Below, one piece after another: positions 9,286-17,975 of a stretch of DNA of 64,000 bases (positions are counted from its first letter, which is position 1; the number at the start of each line of letters is the position of its first letter). Under the pieces are notes generated by a model. The model saw nothing but the letters and a program-made list of their open reading frames with translations, was not told the origin of the DNA and searched no databases. Origin of the DNA: Betaproteobacteria bacterium (GTDB lineage Bacteria > Pseudomonadota > Gammaproteobacteria > Burkholderiales > Usitatibacteraceae). The stretch covers positions 489,501-553,500 of the forward strand of contig JADKJU010000001.1 in assembly GCA_016720855.1 (NCBI GenBank), read 5' to 3'. The translations under genes and the position numbers were made by a program.

Positions 9286-9341
9286 CGCGGGAGTTCCGGC
9301 AAGGGCGACCGGCGCAGTCTACACCGGCCTTGGCAACGTGA

Positions 9342-12119
9342 TCAAAAGCTCCAGCGTGCGTTGATTCCGACGTTACGCCCGGGTTGTGTGTAGCGATCGA
9401 GGCCCACGGTCACATTCGCCAGTCCGCGAACGTCCGACCACAGCCAGTACTTGGCGTCGGCCATGTTGAAGATGCCCGCTGCGATCTCCAGGGTCGGAAG
9501 CACCTTGACCCACGTGGTCAGGTCTGCGGTCGTCCACGCCGGTGGCACGAACCGCGTGCCGGTCGACCGATCGACGCGGGATTGCTCCCAGGCGTGGGTC
9601 ACGTGAAGCGATGTGCCCCATCGAGATGTCTCATAGCCGACGCCCGCCACCAATTGCGGAGGGTCGATGGAATTGAGGGGAACGTCCTTGCTCATGTCGT
9701 CGCCCCGCGGGATCGCGAAGGCGGCGCGGGCCGTCCATCCCTTCGAGAATCGCCACGCGGCCTTCGCCTCGACACCATAGATCCGGGCGGACGAGACATT
9801 CTGCGACTGGAAAGTGCCTGTGGCGCCCGGGACGCAACCCGGGTCGCCGGGACAGGGCAGGGCCGCCCGGGAGACGATGAGGTCGTCATAGCTCGTGTAG
9901 TACGCCGTGACCATGGCTTCAACGGTGCCCGACTTCAGCCGCAAGCCCGCTTCCGCCCCGCGGGAATGCTCCGGCTGGAGGTCGGGATTGGGGATGACCG
10001 TGTAGCCGGAAGGCAGATTCGTGAGGCCGATGTTCAGGTCCGAAGCCGGTGGCGCCCGGAAACCCGTGGCGAGCTGGCCGTTGAAGGTCACGGCATCGCT
10101 CGCACGGTAAAGGAGCCCCAGCTTGGGCGACAGGGCCTGGTCGGAGAGCGAGGCAACGGGTCTTCCCGGATTGCCGGAGGCAAACAGGTCGTCCGGCTGG
10201 GGCCGCAGGCGGAACGCGTCGAAGCGCAGCCCCGGAATCCACGTAAGGCGCGGATCCAGCCAGGCGACGGAATCCTGGACGAAAAGGCCGAGTCGATCCG
10301 TGTTGGTCACCGGGAAGTCCCGCGTCGGCAGCGCCTCGCCGCCCACCACGTTGGTGACCTCGCCGGTATTGAGGTTGGTCTGCGTGCCGTCGCGAATCTC
10401 GGTGGTCTGGATACGCGACAGCTCGGCGCCGAACACGACGCGATGATCCAGCCCGCCCCAACGCGGTTCCGCCTGGCCGATGGCGACGACCCCGGCTTCC
10501 TCGGCGTCGTAGCGGAAGAGCGGCTCGCGCAGGCAGCTTACGTTGCCCGCCGCCGTCAGGCAGACGGCCGTGGTGTTCGTCCGCAACTCGTGCGTTTCCT
10601 GCTGCGTGCGCGATTGCTGCGCGTAAGCGGTGATCGACAGGCGCGTGGCGGGTCCCAGTCCGTATGCCAGCGCTTCGATGCTGTAGCGGGTGCGGCGCGC
10701 CTGGTCCTCGCCCGTGAGGCTCTGCGTCTTCGTCGATTGCGGATTGAGCGAGAGGACGTCCGTCATCACCTCCCGATAGAATCTTTCCGCGGTGAGCGTG
10801 TAGCGCCAGCCGGAGTCGGTCGGAATCACCCATTTCAGGAGCTGGCTGTCCTGGTGCGTGTCCTGCGGATTCGGTTCGGTTCGCGGTGCTCCCGTCCCCC
10901 CGACCGTGCCCTGGTTCTTCATTTCATGCCCGTCGCTGCTCTCCGCGCCGATGAGAATCTGCGTCGTCCCGGCCGCGAGCGCGAGCGCCCCGCCCACGGA
11001 AGTCGAATCGTCCGCCCCTGCGTTGCCGGCGTACGCCTCGCCGCCGTACGCCTTGCCACTCGCCAGGAAGGGAGCCGCATCCAGCGTCGTGAAGGCGACG
11101 ACGCCCGCGAGCGCATCCGAACCATGGATGGCGGAGGCGGGGCCGCGGACGATTTCGACCTGCTTCAACAGCCCCAGCCCCAACGCATTGCGCGAGGCAT
11201 TCGAGAAACTGCCCACGCGGTAGCTGTCGGGCAGCCGGATGCCATCCACCGTCATCTGCACCCGGTTGCCGTCCAGGCCGCGGATGTTGAGGTTCCCGAG
11301 CCCGAATCGCGTCGTGCCGTTTTCGATGGAAACGCCGGGCTCGTAGCGAAGCAGGTCGCGCAGGTTGCCGGTCACCTCGCGAAAGGCCTCCTGGCGCTCG
11401 ATCACGCTGACTGTCGCGGCCACGGACTCGATATCCTCCTCGACTCGGCTTGCGGCGGCGATGACCGTCACGGGTTCCAGTCTTGCGGCTTCGGACGCAG
11501 GACGGGCCACCCCACGAATTGGCGCAGGAAGCGGCGATGCAACTGCCCGGGGCGATGCCTCGCTTTGCGCGGGGGCATCAACTTGCGCCACGATGCGGCG
11601 CACGTCCAGGTTCAGGACATTGAGCTTGCCCGGCGTCGCGGGATCGGCCCAGGCCACGTGGATCTGCTTCTCATCGGGTGTCGGCAGGGGCAGGGGAGCA
11701 TCGAGGGGAATGCGGCGCACCGGCAGCGGGCCGCGGTCGGCGATGCCTTCGCCCATGCGGTAGTCGTGCACGAGCCCGTCGAAGACGGGGTCCGCCTTCT
11801 CTCCATAGGGAAGCTCCCACGCTTCCGGCAGCGCCTCGAACCCCGCCAGGAAGCTCTTGCGGCGTGGCAGGTCGATGATCCAGCCGAGCTTGCCCGTGCG
11901 GCGGCTGCGGTCGACGAGGGCGATGCGGCGCAGCTCCAGGCCATCTTGGGCGGAGAAGACGACGAGTTCGCCTGCCACATCGTCCGTCGCGAGCCGGTAA
12001 CGCCCGTCAGCGGAGGCAGCATCGATCGCCGCAGCCCGTGGCGCGGCTGCCGCGATCAGGCTTGCAGCGGCGGAAATAAAAAGGCCGGCGGTAAACCGCC
12101 GGCCAACAGGAAACTGCAT
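9342..12119 (-). CDS. TonB-dependent outer-membrane receptor with N-terminal extension
   Basis: A 925-residue outer-membrane receptor of the haem/haemoglobin-receptor type. It has a signal peptide to about residue 31, a TonB box EPVTVIAAASR at 215-225, a plug domain (about 225-350: NIRGLDGNRVQMTVDGIR, EIVRGPASAIHGSDALAGVV) and a beta barrel ending in the terminal Phe of NVGINARWSF. Residues 36-180 are not normal for the family: they read like part of a beta-propeller, with WELPYGEKADPVFDGLVHD and a pattern I associate with cytochrome-d1-like proteins. A Pro/Ala linker (181-212) joins this part to the TonB box. It sits 12 bases downstream of nirS on the same strand, so the two are probably co-transcribed. 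The ligand is unknown. Confidence 0.85.
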   Translation of the reverse strand: MQFPVGRRFTAGLFISAAASLIAAAAPRAAAIDAASADGRYRLATDDVAGELVVFSAQDGLELRRIALVDRSRRTGKLGWIIDLPRRKSFLAGFEALPEAWELPYGEKADPVFDGLVHDYRMGEGIADRGPLPVRRIPLDAPLPLPTPDEKQIHVAWADPATPGKLNVLNLDVRRIVAQVDAPAQSEASPRAVASPLPAPIRGVARPASEAARLEPVTVIAAASRVEEDIESVAATVSVIERQEAFREVTGNLRDLLRYEPGVSIENGTTRFGLGNLNIRGLDGNRVQMTVDGIRLPDSYRVGSFSNASRNALGLGLLKQVEIVRGPASAIHGSDALAGVVAFTTLDAAPFLASGKAYGGEAYAGNAGADDSTSVGGALALAAGTTQILIGAESSDGHEMKNQGTVGGTGAPRTEPNPQDTHQDSQLLKWVIPTDSGWRYTLTAERFYREVMTDVLSLNPQSTKTQSLTGEDQARRTRYSIEALAYGLGPATRLSITAYAQQSRTQQETHELRTNTTAVCLTAAGNVSCLREPLFRYDAEEAGVVAIGQAEPRWGGLDHRVVFGAELSRIQTTEIRDGTQTNLNTGEVTNVVGGEALPTRDFPVTNTDRLGLFVQDSVAWLDPRLTWIPGLRFDAFRLRPQPDDLFASGNPGRPVASLSDQALSPKLGLLYRASDAVTFNGQLATGFRAPPASDLNIGLTNLPSGYTVIPNPDLQPEHSRGAEAGLRLKSGTVEAMVTAYYTSYDDLIVSRAALPCPGDPGCVPGATGTFQSQNVSSARIYGVEAKAAWRFSKGWTARAAFAIPRGDDMSKDVPLNSIDPPQLVAGVGYETSRWGTSLHVTHAWEQSRVDRSTGTRFVPPAWTTADLTTWVKVLPTLEIAAGIFNMADAKYWLWSDVRGLANVTVGLDRYTQPGRNVGINARWSF

Positions 12120-12131
12120 AGAACAGCTCTG

Positions 12132-13868
12132 TCAGTAGACGTCGTGCTGAGTATTGTAGAGGTTGAAGTGGCCGGTCGGCGTGATGAGCTTCGGATCCTT
12201 GATCACGGCCTTGAGCTTGAGCGTCTTGTCATCGACCACGACCAGTGCTGAAGTCTGGTTCTTGGCGCTCCACACGGCGAACCACACTTCGTCGCCCGCC
12301 TTGTTGTATTCGGGCTGCACGACCCGTCCCGCGCCGTCGCCGATGCCGGCCCATTCCGCGATCGGCAGCGTCTTGAAGCCCTTGTCGAGGTTGTTGATGT
12401 CGAACACCGCGATGGACTTGGAGAGCTTGGGATCGGGGTTGAGGGGCGTGTCCACCCAGAGGTTCTTCGACTTCGGGTGCGTCTTGATGAAGAGGTTCCC
12501 GCCGCCCTGGCCATCGAGCATCTGCACCACCTTCCAGGCGTTCTCCTTGTGCTTCACGGGGTCGGTGCCGATGAGCGCGATCTTCTCGCTTCCCAGGTGG
12601 CCGGTCGCCCAGACGGGGCCGAACTTCGGGTGCACGAAGTTGGCGCCGCGGCCCGGATGCGGGATCTTGTCCACGTCGACCAGCGCGGAGAGCTTGCCTT
12701 CCTTCGCATCCACCACCGCGATCTTGTTCGACTGGTTGGCCGCCATCAGCACGTAGCGGTGCGTCGCGTCCCAGCCGCCGTCGTGCAGGAAGCGCGCAGC
12801 GGGGATCTCGGTCACCGTGAGGTTCTTGATGTCCTTGTAGTTCACCATCAGGATCTTGCCCGTCTCCTTCACGTTGATCACGAACTCGGGCTTGAAGTGG
12901 GAAGCGACGATGGCGGCCACGCGCGGCTCGGGGTGATATTCCTGCGTGTCCACCGTCATGCCTCGGGTGGCGACGATCTTGAGGGGCTCCAGCGTGTCGC
13001 CGTTCATGATCACGTACTGCGGCGGCCAGTAGGAGCCGGCGATGGCGTACTTGTCCTCGTAGCCCTTGTACTTCGAGGTATCGACGGAACGCGCCTCCAA
13101 CCCCGTGCGGATCTCGGCCACGTTGTCGGGCGTCTCCATCCACAGGTCGATCATGTTGACCTTGGCGTCGCGCCCGATCACGAAGAGGTAACGGCCGGAG
13201 GCCGACACACGGGAGATGTGCACCGCGTAGCCCGTCTTCACGATGTTGATGATCTTCTTGGAGTCGCCGTCGATGAGGGCGACCTCGCCCGTGTCACGCA
13301 GGGTGGTCGAGAAGATGTTGTCGATCTTGTACGAGTTCATCTTCTTCTTGGGGCGCTTGTCCGGCGGCACGAGCACTTTCCACGTCGCCTTCATTTCCTT
13401 CATGCCGAACTCGGGCGGGGTGGGAGGCGTCTGCTGGACATAGCGCGCCATCAGGTCGACTTCGGCGTCGTTCAACTCGCCCGAGGTGCCCCAGTTGGGC
13501 ATGCCGGCAGGAGAGCCGTACTTGATGAAGACCTTCAGGTATTCGGTACCGCGCTCGATCGTGATGTCCGGGGTGAGGGGCTTGCCGGTGGCGCCCTTGC
13601 GCAGCACGCCGTGGCAGCCGGCGCAGCGCTCGAAATAGATCTGGCGGGCCTTGTCGAACTCCGCCTTGCTCATTCCCGGGGCCTTCGGGTTGATGTCCTG
13701 ATACATCTCCACGTTGACAAGCGGCGAGCCAGCGGCCTGGTACTTGATCTCTGCCTCGGTGGTCGGATGCTCGGGCTTCTTTTCCTGCGCGAAGGCGCTC
13801 GCCACCGAAAAGGCGAGCAAGGCCGCCGCGACGGGAGCGTGGCGTTTGAGAGTGGCGAGAGCGAACAT
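12132..13868 (-). CDS. nirS: Cytochrome cd1 nitrite reductase (NO-forming)
   Basis: A 578-residue periplasmic enzyme that reduces nitrite to nitric oxide in denitrification. The signal peptide ends around AFAQ (residue 28). The cytochrome c domain has CAGCH at 82-86 and a candidate axial Met in GMPNW. The d1 propeller has the proximal His in AVHISR (about 217) and the two catalytic His in YHPEPR (312) and ASHF (324). The ATG at 13868 is preferred to the longer frame because AAGGAGAAAC precedes it and the signal peptide then starts correctly. No d1-haem biosynthesis genes (nirE, nirF, nirJ) are in the window, so they must lie elsewhere. Confidence 0.94.
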   Translation of the reverse strand: MFALATLKRHAPVAAALLAFSVASAFAQEKKPEHPTTEAEIKYQAAGSPLVNVEMYQDINPKAPGMSKAEFDKARQIYFERCAGCHGVLRKGATGKPLTPDITIERGTEYLKVFIKYGSPAGMPNWGTSGELNDAEVDLMARYVQQTPPTPPEFGMKEMKATWKVLVPPDKRPKKKMNSYKIDNIFSTTLRDTGEVALIDGDSKKIINIVKTGYAVHISRVSASGRYLFVIGRDAKVNMIDLWMETPDNVAEIRTGLEARSVDTSKYKGYEDKYAIAGSYWPPQYVIMNGDTLEPLKIVATRGMTVDTQEYHPEPRVAAIVASHFKPEFVINVKETGKILMVNYKDIKNLTVTEIPAARFLHDGGWDATHRYVLMAANQSNKIAVVDAKEGKLSALVDVDKIPHPGRGANFVHPKFGPVWATGHLGSEKIALIGTDPVKHKENAWKVVQMLDGQGGGNLFIKTHPKSKNLWVDTPLNPDPKLSKSIAVFDINNLDKGFKTLPIAEWAGIGDGAGRVVQPEYNKAGDEVWFAVWSAKNQTSALVVVDDKTLKLKAVIKDPKLITPTGHFNLYNTQHDVY

Positions 13869-13956
13869 GTTGCGTTTCTCCTTGGCGTTGTGGATGCGGG
13901 ACGGGGCTCGGCCGCAACGTGACGACATTGTGGGGAATGCCCCGGGGGGTCTTACA

Positions 13957-13968
13957 TGAACTGGTTCA
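13957..13968. promoter_or_regulatory. Perfect 12-bp palindrome upstream of nirS
   Basis: TGAACTGGTTCA is a perfect dyad about 90 bases before the nirS start codon. It could be an operator of a regulator of nitrite reductase expression; no specific factor is identified from sequence. Confidence 0.3.
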
Positions 13969-14091
13969 AGAAAGACCCATGTCGTCCTGGGGGCATTGGG
14001 TGGAGCGCGATAGGGTAGTGGGCGGTAAGATCTTGTTATCGCTGGCCATTCCGTTCACGTCGTCAGCTTAGGCTTACCGCGGCGGCGCCAG

Positions 14092-14105
14092 TTGATCGGC
14101 GTCAA
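14092..14105. promoter_or_regulatory. FNR/DNR-type box in the nirS-trpB2 intergenic region
   Basis: TTGATCGGCGTCAA matches the FNR/DNR/NnrR consensus (TTGAT-N4-ATCAA) at 9 of 10 half-site positions. Regulators of this family control nirS in many denitrifiers. It lies 224 bases upstream of the nirS start and 92 bases upstream of trpB2, so a long nirS leader, or an effect on trpB2, would be needed. Confidence 0.45.
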
Positions 14106-14196
14106 GCACCCAACACGTGCCGGCCGATAGCGTGTCTTGAGCGCGGGGTACACTGGCGTTCGAGATATCGCTTCGCCCATTCCGGAGACAAGAGCC

Positions 14197-15567
14197 ATGA
14201 ACGACACCATCAAGTACGTCCTCGACGAGGGACGCATCCCGAAATCCTGGTACAACATCGCCGCCGACCTGCCGAAGCCGCTTCCGCCCGTCCTGCACCC
14301 GGGAACGAAGCAACCCATCGGACCGGATGACCTGGCGCCGCTGTTCCCGATGGAGCTGATCCTCCAGGAGGTTTCCACCGAGCGCGAGATCGAGATCCCC
14401 GGCCCGGTGCGCGATGTCTATCGCCAATGGCGCCCAACGCCGCTCTACCGGGCGCGGCGGCTCGAAAAGATCCTGCAGACCCCGGCCCGCATCTATTACA
14501 AGTACGAGGGCGTCTCGCCCGCGGGCAGCCACAAGCCCAACACGGCGGTGCCGCAGGCGTTCTACAACAAGCAGGCTGGCGTGAAGCGTCTCATCACGGA
14601 GACCGGGGCAGGGCAGTGGGGCAGCTCGCTCGCCTTCGCGGGATCGGTCTTCGGGCTCGAGGTGGAGGTCTTCATGGTGCGGGTTTCCTACGACCAGAAG
14701 CCCTATCGCCGGGCGCTGATGGAAACTTACGGGGCGCGCTGCATCGCCTCGCCCTCCAACGAGACGAACTCGGGCCGCGAGATCCTCGCCAAGCGACCGG
14801 ACCACCCCGGCAGCCTCGGCATCGCCATTTCGGAAGCCGTCGAAGTGGCCGCGCAGCGCGATGACACGAAGTACGCCCTGGGCAGCGTGCTGAACCACGT
14901 GCTCCTTCACCAGACCGTGATCGGCCAGGAAGCCATCATCCAGTTCGAGATGGCCAACGACTATCCCGACGTGATCGTGGGATGCACCGGGGGCGGATCC
15001 AATTTCGCGGGGATCGCGTTCCCGTTCATCGGGGCGCAACTGCGCGGCGGCAAGAAGGTGCGCGTGGTGGCGGTCGAGCCTGCAGCTTGCCCGAGCCTTA
15101 CGCGCGGCAAGTACGCCTATGACTTCGGCGACACCGCGCACCTCACGCCGCTCACCAAGATGCACACGCTGGGCTCGACCTTCACGCCGCCGGGGTTCCA
15201 TGCGGGCGGGCTTCGCTACCACGGCATGGCGCCGCTGGTGTCGCACCTGCAGGAACTCGGTCTGATCAGCGCGACCGCCTATCACCAGGTAGCGTGCTTC
15301 GAGGCCGGCGTGCAGTTCGCGCGGGCCGAAGGCATCGTGCCGGCGCCGGAAGCCAACCACGCGGTCAAGGGCGCCATCGTCGAGGCCCTAAAGTGCAAGG
15401 AGGAGGGCGTCTCCCGCTCGATCCTCTTCAACCTGTCCGGCCATGGCCACTTCGACATGCAAGCCTACATCGACTACTTCGGCGGAAAGATCAAGGACAT
15501 CAACTACGACGAGAAGGAGCTCGCCATGGCGCTGGCGGGGCTGCCGTCCGTGGCGGAGCCGGCCTGA
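14197..15567 (+). CDS. trpB: Tryptophan synthase beta chain, TrpB2 type
   Basis: A 456-residue PLP enzyme of fold type II. The Schiff-base Lys is in SPAGSHKPNTAVPQ (about residue 112) and the phosphate-binding loop is CTGGGSNFAG. The long N-terminal region (YNIAADLPKPLPPVLHPG) and the ending HGHFDMQAY are characteristic of the TrpB2 subgroup rather than standard TrpB1. No trpA lies beside it, as is usual for TrpB2, which is thought to condense serine with indole on its own. The start at 14197 has GGAG about 11 bases upstream. Confidence 0.9.
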   Translation: MNDTIKYVLDEGRIPKSWYNIAADLPKPLPPVLHPGTKQPIGPDDLAPLFPMELILQEVSTEREIEIPGPVRDVYRQWRPTPLYRARRLEKILQTPARIYYKYEGVSPAGSHKPNTAVPQAFYNKQAGVKRLITETGAGQWGSSLAFAGSVFGLEVEVFMVRVSYDQKPYRRALMETYGARCIASPSNETNSGREILAKRPDHPGSLGIAISEAVEVAAQRDDTKYALGSVLNHVLLHQTVIGQEAIIQFEMANDYPDVIVGCTGGGSNFAGIAFPFIGAQLRGGKKVRVVAVEPAACPSLTRGKYAYDFGDTAHLTPLTKMHTLGSTFTPPGFHAGGLRYHGMAPLVSHLQELGLISATAYHQVACFEAGVQFARAEGIVPAPEANHAVKGAIVEALKCKEEGVSRSILFNLSGHGHFDMQAYIDYFGGKIKDINYDEKELAMALAGLPSVAEPA

Positions 15568-15582
15568 CGCGGGTGTTCCCCC

Positions 15583-17016
15583 GTGGGTGGTGACCCCCTC
15601 TATCTCGCGATAGACCAGGGCACGCACGCCAGCCGCGCGGTGGTGCTCGACGCGCGTGGCGCGGTGATGGCTGCGGGGTCGAAGGACATCGGCCTCACCC
15701 GACCGCAAGCCGACTGGGCCGAGCAGGACGGCGAGGCGATGGTCACCTCCATCTACGCCGCCGTCTCACAGGCGCTTTCGGCGCTTGGGGACCGCCGGCA
15801 GGATCTGGCGGCGGCGGGCCTCGCCAGCCAGCGCTCGAGCTGCGTCTGTTGGGATGCCAATTCCGGCCGACCGCTGTCTCCCGTGTTCAGCTGGCAGGAC
15901 CGTCGGGCGCACGTGTGGCTGCAGCAGTTCGAGCCGCATGCGGAAGAAGTGCACCGAAAGACCGGGCTGTTCCTTTCCCCCCACTACGGCGCGAGCAAGC
16001 TGCGCTGGGCGCTGGACAACCTGGCGGCCGTGCGCGAAGCCAAGGCAGCGGGAAAGCTTTGCTGGGGGCCGCAGTCGAGCTTCCTCGTATTCCGGCTCAC
16101 GGCTGAACACTCGATGTTCGCCGACCCGCAGTGTGCGGCGCGGACCCAGTTGTGGAACCTGCACACGCGCGATTGGGATCCCGCGCTGGTTTCGCTCTTC
16201 GGCCTGCCCCCCGGTTTTCTTCCGAAGAGCGTGCCCACGTGCCATCGGTTCGGCACGATGCGCGTGGGGGACACGTCAATGCCTCTCGTCGCGGTGAACG
16301 GCGATCAGTCCGCTGCCGTGTTCGCCTTCGGCTGGCCGGAGGAGGATTCCGCTTATGTGAACATCGGCACCAGCGCCTTCGTGCAGCGCGCCGTCACTCA
16401 CACTCCCGACTATGCGCCGCGCAGCCTGACGGGGATCATCCTCGACGACGGCAGCACCACGGTCTACACCGTGGAAGGCAACGTGAACGGCGCCGGTGCT
16501 GCGCTCGAGTGGCTGAAGGACGGATTGGGAATAGAGAACGCCGTGGAACGGCTTCCGGAGTGGCTGGATCTGCCCGGGGAACCGCCCCTCTTTCTCAATG
16601 GAATTGCCGGGCTGGGCGGGCCGTTCTGGAAACCGGACTTCGTCTCGCGCTTCGTGGGCGAGGGCGAGCCCTGGCAGAAGGCCGTGGCGGTGGTGGAAAG
16701 CATGGCGTTCCTGCTTCAAGCCAACATCGACGAGATCGGGAAGTACGTACCGGCGGCACGGCGCATGCGGGTCAGCGGGGGAGTGTCGCGCCTGGACGGT
16801 CTTTGCCGGCGGCTGGCCACCGTGAGCGGGCTGCCGGTGCATCGGCGCGATGATGCGGAGGCTACGGCACGGGGCATCGGCTACCTGGCAGCCGGCAGGC
16901 CGGCAGCATGGAACAACGCCGCCGCCGAGGAAGTATTCTCACCGGAGGGCAACGAAGCCCTCTGCCGGCGCTACGCCCGCTGGCGGACGCTGATGCGAGA
17001 GGCGACGGGAATCTGA
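15583..17016 (+). CDS. FGGY-family carbohydrate kinase
   Basis: A 477-residue sugar or polyol kinase. YLAIDQGTHASRAVVLDARG is the N-terminal ATPase phosphate loop, FSWQDRRA contains the likely catalytic Asp region, NIGTSAFVQ is the second nucleotide-binding motif and VSGGVSRLDGLCRRLATVSG is the C-terminal FGGY signature region. It most resembles glycerol/xylulose-type kinases, but the substrate is not certain. The GTG at 15583, 15 bases after the trpB stop, is the only reasonable start. No sugar transporter is adjacent. Confidence 0.82.
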   Translation: MGGDPLYLAIDQGTHASRAVVLDARGAVMAAGSKDIGLTRPQADWAEQDGEAMVTSIYAAVSQALSALGDRRQDLAAAGLASQRSSCVCWDANSGRPLSPVFSWQDRRAHVWLQQFEPHAEEVHRKTGLFLSPHYGASKLRWALDNLAAVREAKAAGKLCWGPQSSFLVFRLTAEHSMFADPQCAARTQLWNLHTRDWDPALVSLFGLPPGFLPKSVPTCHRFGTMRVGDTSMPLVAVNGDQSAAVFAFGWPEEDSAYVNIGTSAFVQRAVTHTPDYAPRSLTGIILDDGSTTVYTVEGNVNGAGAALEWLKDGLGIENAVERLPEWLDLPGEPPLFLNGIAGLGGPFWKPDFVSRFVGEGEPWQKAVAVVESMAFLLQANIDEIGKYVPAARRMRVSGGVSRLDGLCRRLATVSGLPVHRRDDAEATARGIGYLAAGRPAAWNNAAAEEVFSPEGNEALCRRYARWRTLMREATGI

Positions 17017-17023
17017 GGTGGTT

Positions 17024-17296
17024 CTACTGCTGCTTCACCACGAAGTCGATCACGATGGCACCCGGATCGCGCTGGCGGTACTCGATGGCCACCGCTTCGC
17101 CGTAGCGGGCGCGCAACTGGTCGAGAAGGGGCAGGGGATCGTGATCGTTCACGAAGCGCATGGTCTCGCCGGGGCGCAGGGAGTCGAGCGCGCCGAAGAT
17201 GGCGGCATGGCGGAAGCGCTTGGCGACTCCGCGGGCGTCGAATGGGTAGATCTGGTCCGGAGAGAGGTGGATATGGGGGTGGGCAGGCTGGTTCAT
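17024..17296 (-). CDS. DUF2249-domain protein
   Basis: A 90-residue protein with the features of the DUF2249 (SirA/TusA-like fold) family: LDSLRPGETMRFVNDHDPLPLLDQL and the tail EYRQRDPGAIVIDFVV. Members are often found near nitrite, nitric-oxide and iron-sulfur functions; their biochemical role is not firmly known. It lies 45 bases downstream of the ferredoxin gene on the same strand, so the IS insertion in fdxA may have a polar effect on it. GGAGAAAG precedes the start. Confidence 0.75.
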   Translation of the reverse strand: MNQPAHPHIHLSPDQIYPFDARGVAKRFRHAAIFGALDSLRPGETMRFVNDHDPLPLLDQLRARYGEAVAIEYRQRDPGAIVIDFVVKQQ

Positions 17297-17711
17297 CGAA
17301 CTTTCTCCTTGAGATTGGATCGGAATTGAAGTCGCGGGCGGTCAGGCCGGCGTGGATTCGCCCATGTCGAGTTCGGTTCGTTTGGACTTCACCTTGGCCC
17401 ATTCTTCGGCATCGGCAAGTGCTTCCTTGGTCTCGACGATGACCGGCCAGACCTTCGCAAGCTGCGCGTTGAGTTCGATGTACTCCTGCTGGTCCTTCGG
17501 CACGTCGTCGACGGCGAAGATCGCCTCCACCGGGCACTCCGGCACGCACAGGGTGCAGTCGATGCACTCGTCCGGGTCGATGGCCAGGAAGTTGGGGCCC
17601 TCGCGAAAGGCGTCGGTAGGGCACACGTCGACGCAATCGGTGTGACCTGCCTGGGTTTTTCGGACCGATCATAACTTGAGAGAATGGCTCCTGCTCTGCC
17701 AAGAGGAGCCC

Positions 17712-17975
17712 ATGAAGAAAAGCCGATTTACAGAAGAACAGATGGTCGCGATGTTGCGCGAGGCCGACCGGACTACGATTGCCGACGTATCGCGCAAGTA
17801 CAAGGTCAGCGACCAGACGTTGTACAGCTGGCGCAAGCGTTTCGGACAGCTCCAGCCTGCGGACGTCAAACGGCTGCGCGCCCTGGAGGCCGAGAACGCC
17901 AAGTTGAAACGCATGCTCGCCGAGCGGGAAATGGCGATCGATACCCTGAAGGAAATCAACCGGCGAAAGTGGTAA
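17712..17975 (+). CDS. IS3-family transposase OrfA (copy A, intact)
   Basis: An 87-residue DNA-binding protein with a helix-turn-helix (VSRKYKVSDQTLYSWRKRF) and a C-terminal leucine-zipper-like helix (RALEAENAKLKRMLAEREM). It binds the terminal repeats and is normally joined to OrfB by a -1 frameshift to give the transposase. The ATG at 17712 has AAGAGGAG upstream. In the other copy this frame is broken. Confidence 0.92.
   Translation: MKKSRFTEEQMVAMLREADRTTIADVSRKYKVSDQTLYSWRKRFGQLQPADVKRLRALEAENAKLKRMLAEREMAIDTLKEINRRKW

Larger units (their letters stand above)
13869..14196. other. Divergent intergenic region between nirS and trpB2
   Basis: This 328-base stretch separates the divergently transcribed nirS and trpB genes. 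I see no gene in it. It contains a perfect palindrome TGAACTGGTTCA at 13957-13968 and an FNR-type dyad at 14092-14105 (listed separately), so it probably carries both promoters. Confidence 0.7.

Noticed and set aside
9384..12251. 955-residue plus-strand frame
   Set aside because: It is antisense to the TonB receptor, which has a full plug and barrel; the shadow has Arg/Gly/His-rich noise and no domain.
15583..17016. Assignment of the FGGY kinase as glycerol kinase
   Set aside because: The ATPase motifs are clear, but substrate-specific residues could not be judged by eye and no glycerol uptake or oxidation gene is adjacent.
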